The translations under genes and the position numbers were made by a program. A DNA stretch of 64,000 nucleotides, from the NCBI RefSeq assembly GCF_013359775.1, contig NZ_JABMCI010000069.1:1-64000 (forward strand). The letters are read 5' to 3'. This DNA is from Cellulomonas humilata. Its GTDB lineage: Bacteria > Actinomycetota > Actinomycetes > Actinomycetales > Cellulomonadaceae. Each line of letters begins with the position of its first letter. The stretch's first letter is position 1. The notes beneath the pieces were generated by a model. The model ran no database searches and had not been told where the DNA came from. It saw nothing but the letters and a program-made list of their open reading frames with translations. Shown one piece after another: positions 60,810 to 64,000 of this stretch.

Positions 60810-61862
60810 GTGGACACCCCCGAAGGACCGGTCGACTGGGACCTCGCCGCCCGCATCGCCGGACGGCTCGCCGCGCCGGGCCCGACGGCGGACCGTGCCG
60901 AGCTGACCGCGCTGGTCGACGAGCTGCGCGTTGCCGCCGCGCGGGCCGCGGTGCACGCCGCCGCGATCACGGGCCTGTCGGCCGCGGACGGGACCGCGCC
61001 CGAGCAGGTCTCGACGGTGCTCGTGGTGGACCGTCCGCGCTGGGCCCTGGCCAACGCCGAGGTGTTCGCTGCGATGACCGGTCCGCTGTCCGCGACGACG
61101 CCGTCCGCGGCGACGCGCTCGGCGGCCGCGGTGCAGGTGGGGGGCGTGCTCGCACTGCTGTCCGGCAAGGTGCTGGGCCAGTTCGACCCGTTCTCGTCGC
61201 GCGACGGCCGCGGGCGGCTGCTCCTGGTCGCCCCCAACGTGCTGCACCACGAGCGACGGCTGCGGGTGGACCCGTCCGACTTCCGGCTCTGGGTGGCCCT
61301 GCACGAGCAGACGCACGCCCTCCAGTTCGCCGCGGCGCCCTGGCTGGCGGACCACATGCGGAGCCGGGCGGCCGAGCTGATGACGGACCTGGTCGCCGAC
61401 AAGTCGCTGGTGCCGCGTCTCGGCGAGCTGTTCCAGGCCGTCGCGCGGGCGGTGACCGGCGGTGCCGACGACGGCATCGGGGTGCTCGACCTGCTGTCCC
61501 CACGGCAGCGGGTGGTGTTCGAGGAGGTCGGCGCGGTGATGGCGCTGCTCGAGGGGCACGCGGACGTGGCGATGGACGAGGTGGGCCCCGGGGTGGTGCC
61601 GAGCGTCCGCAAGATCCGCAAGGCGTTCGAGGCCCGGCGCGACGAGGCGGCGAAGGCGCGGGGCGCCGACCGCGTGCTGCGCCGGCTGCTCGGGCTGGAC
61701 ACCAAGCTGGCGCAGTACCGCGACGGCGCCGCGTTCGTCCGGGCCGTGCGCAAGGACGTCGGCCTGGACGGCCTCAACGCGGTCTGGACGTCGGCCGACC
61801 GTCTGCCGCTCCCGCAGGAGATCTCCGACCCGCGCGCCTGGGTGCGACGGGTGCACGGATGA
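60810..61862 (+). CDS. Zincin-type metalloprotease-like protein (DUF2342)
   Basis: The 350-residue protein has a HExxH-like zinc motif, [12 protein letters not shown], and a later [13 protein letters not shown] that could provide the third ligand. This family sits between dacB and tilS in many actinobacteria and is often labelled F420-biosynthesis associated, a role I cannot confirm from sequence. The start is the GTG at 60810, and the stop overlaps tilS (ATGA). Confidence 0.88.
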   Translation: MDTPEGPVDWDLAARIAGRLAAPGPTADRAELTALVDELRVAAARAAVHAAAITGLSAADGTAPEQVSTVLVVDRPRWALANAEVFAAMTGPLSATTPSAATRSAAAVQVGGVLALLSGKVLGQFDPFSSRDGRGRLLLVAPNVLHHERRLRVDPSDFRLWVALHEQTHALQFAAAPWLADHMRSRAAELMTDLVADKSLVPRLGELFQAVARAVTGGADDGIGVLDLLSPRQRVVFEEVGAVMALLEGHADVAMDEVGPGVVPSVRKIRKAFEARRDEAAKARGADRVLRRLLGLDTKLAQYRDGAAFVRAVRKDVGLDGLNAVWTSADRLPLPQEISDPRAWVRRVHG

Positions 61863-62881
61863 GTGGTCCCGCCCTCGCGGTGGCGCAGGTGCGGTCGGCG
61901 GTCGTCGCCGCGCTGGCCGACGTGCCGCCGGACGCGCTCGTCCTCGTCGCGTGCTCCGGCGGTCCGGACTCCCTCGCGCTCGCGGCGGGGGTCGCCTTCG
62001 TCGCCGCACGCCCGGCGACGACCTGGCGCGCGCAGGCGGTCGTCGTCGACCACGGGCTCCAGGACGGCTCCGCGCGGGTGGCCGACGAGGCGGCGCGGGC
62101 CTGCCGCGGGCTCGGGCTCGACGCCGTCGTGGTCCGCGTCGGGGTCGACGGCCCGGGCGAGGCACCCGCGCGCGCCGCCCGGTACGCAGCGCTGGAGCGG
62201 GCCGCCGACGAGCTCGGTGCCGCCGCGGTCCTGCTCGGCCACACGCTCGACGACCAGGCCGAGACCGTGCTGCTGGGACTGGCCCGGGGATCGGGGGCGC
62301 GCACTCTCGCGGGCATGGCGGACACCCGCGGACGGTTCCGGCGTCCGCTGCTGGGGCTGCGCCGCGCCGACACCCTCGCCGCGTGCGCCGCGCAGAACCT
62401 CACGCCCTGGCACGACCCCACCAACGACGGCGCCCACCCCGACGCGTCGCTGCGCAGCCGGGTCCGCAGCGAGGTGCTGCCCACCCTGGAACGCGTCCTC
62501 GGTCCGGGGGTCGCCGACGCGCTGGCGCGCACCGCGGCCCAGCTGCGCGACGACGCCGACCTGCTGGACGCGCTGGCCGCCGAGCTGCTGGCAGCGGCGT
62601 CGGCCGAGGATGGCCTCGACGTCGACGTGCTCGCCGCAGCACCCCCGGCCCTGCGCACGCGCGCGCTGCGGGCCGCCGCGATCGCCGCCGGGAGCCCCGC
62701 CGGCGCGCTCCTGCGGGTGCACGTGCTGGCGGTCGACGCGCTGGTCACGGACTGGCACGGGCAGGGTGCGGTGGCCCTGCCGGGCGGCGTCGCGGCCGGT
62801 CGGTCGTGTGGCAGGCTTGCCCTGGGTCCGGCCCCCGCCCCGCGGGAAGTGCCGGTACGGGCGGTGGATCAAGAGGAGTGA
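61859..62881 (+). CDS. tilS: tRNA(Ile)-lysidine synthase
   Basis: The 340-residue protein has the PP-loop [12 protein letters not shown], the [12 protein letters not shown] block and [20 protein letters not shown], all typical of TilS. It attaches lysine to C34 of the tRNA that reads AUA. The short form, with only a small C-terminal part, is normal for actinobacteria. It overlaps the zincin gene by 4 bases, and hpt follows 5 bases after its stop. Confidence 0.95.
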   Translation: MSGPALAVAQVRSAVVAALADVPPDALVLVACSGGPDSLALAAGVAFVAARPATTWRAQAVVVDHGLQDGSARVADEAARACRGLGLDAVVVRVGVDGPGEAPARAARYAALERAADELGAAAVLLGHTLDDQAETVLLGLARGSGARTLAGMADTRGRFRRPLLGLRRADTLAACAAQNLTPWHDPTNDGAHPDASLRSRVRSEVLPTLERVLGPGVADALARTAAQLRDDADLLDALAAELLAAASAEDGLDVDVLAAAPPALRTRALRAAAIAAGSPAGALLRVHVLAVDALVTDWHGQGAVALPGGVAAGRSCGRLALGPAPAPREVPVRAVDQEE

Positions 62882-62886
62882 CTTCG

Positions 62887-63441
<555 letters not shown>

Positions 63442-63560
63442 CCCGTCAGACGGCCTAGTGCGCCCTCGGTGAACACGGTCGGTCCCGCCCAGGTTCCCCG
63501 TGTAACTTCGAGGCCACCTGTCCCGCGAGCGGAGGTTGAGGGGCTCTGCCCCGATCGCCC

Positions 63561-64000
63561 ATGAACGTCAAGCGACTAGCCCGTGGCCCCATCGTGTGGG
63601 TCGTCATCGCCGTGATCCTGCTGTACATCGGCGCGTCCACGCTCGCGGCCCCGCGCATCAGCAAGATCGACACGTCGGACGGCCTGTCGCTCATCGCGGA
63701 CGGCAAGGTCGAGCAGGCGAAGATCACCGAGGGCGTCCAGCGCGTCGACCTGACCCTCACGGAGGACTTCACCAAGGGCGAGGACAACCTCGGCAAGCTG
63801 GTCCAGTTCAACTACGTCGTCCCGCAGGGCGAGTCGGTGGTCGACGCCATCGCCGACGCGAAGATGGACAAGGGCTACACCTCGATCGTCCCGCAGACGG
63901 CGTGGTGGGCCAGCATCCTCAGCTTCGTCCTGCCGCTGATCATCATCCTGGCCATCTTCTGGTTCCTCATGTCGAACATGCAGGGCGGCGGCTCGCGCGT
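63561..64000 (+). CDS. ftsH: ATP-dependent zinc metalloprotease FtsH, N-terminal part
   Basis: The frame is open to the right edge. The first 147 residues include transmembrane helix 1 (PIVWVVIAVILLYIGAS), the periplasmic-type loop domain (DTSDGLSLIADGKVEQAKIT) and helix 2 (ILSFVLPLIIILAIFWFLMS) followed by NMQGGGSR. The AAA and protease domains lie outside the window. The gene starts 119 bases after hpt. Confidence 0.93.
   Translation, partial: MNVKRLARGPIVWVVIAVILLYIGASTLAAPRISKIDTSDGLSLIADGKVEQAKITEGVQRVDLTLTEDFTKGEDNLGKLVQFNYVVPQGESVVDAIADAKMDKGYTSIVPQTAWWASILSFVLPLIIILAIFWFLMSNMQGGGSR

Overview
The window is very GC-rich, densely packed actinobacterial chromosome. Start codons are often GTG and ATGA/GTGA stop-start overlaps are common. 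Gene content (the order ppa / dacB / zincin / tilS / hpt / ftsH, M15 and NlpC/P60 wall hydrolases with Ala-rich coiled coils, and a cellulose-regulator-like operator) suggests a Cellulomonas-type member of the Micrococcales. That assignment is inference. No rRNA, tRNA, CRISPR array or intact transposase gene was seen.

Layout. 1-2.2 kb: a metal-type cluster (end of a membrane protein, MerR regulator, Cys-tailed membrane protein, YnfA). 2.4-7.2 kb: PadR plus its membrane partner, an ECF sigma factor with a coupled membrane protein, and further membrane proteins. 7.3-12.5 kb: an alanine-dehydrogenase-like enzyme and a 1,150-residue protein that looks like a carbohydrate-active enzyme, preceded by two stacked operator-like palindromes. 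12.5-15 kb: a four-gene minus-strand operon (secreted protein, lipoprotein, response regulator, kinase). 15-22.8 kb: RDD and LiaF-like membrane proteins, an M15 peptidase, an MFS exporter and a LigD-type polymerase. 22.8-31 kb: a large LuxR-type ATPase regulator, an RsbW-like ATPase, a ParA-like ATPase and an ECF sigma factor with a membrane partner. 31-35.3 kb: palindromes, a disturbed locus at the 5' end of a 5'-3' exonuclease gene, DoxX and RNase HI. 35.4-45 kb: a secreted subtilase, a PCMT-like methyltransferase, a GMC oxidase, a second M15 peptidase and OsmC. 45-52.9 kb: a fused FAD/Fe-S dehydrogenase, a frameshifted MTH1187 gene, a degenerate nuclease-fold/RAMA protein, a hydrolase and a reductase. 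52.9-55.5 kb: metY-metX. 56-64 kb: NlpC/P60, a DUF559 nuclease bracketed by repeats, ppa, dacB, a zincin, tilS, hpt and the start of ftsH.

The most unusual element is a family of six intergenic palindromes built as CGTCCGCACTC, 20 bases, GAGTGCGGACG. They occur in three pairs (45.1, 57.4 and 58.6 kb), all in the same orientation with exactly the same spacer. Two of the pairs bracket a single DUF559 (Vsr-like) nuclease gene, an arrangement resembling REP palindromes around a RAYT transposase. Other notable items are a partial duplication of the exonuclease gene's 5' end around a small foreign-looking gene, a PD-(D/E)XK-like domain lacking its lysine fused to a RAMA domain, a candidate ATC start codon, a CelR/CebR-like box next to a CRP-like palindrome, and three gene remnants.
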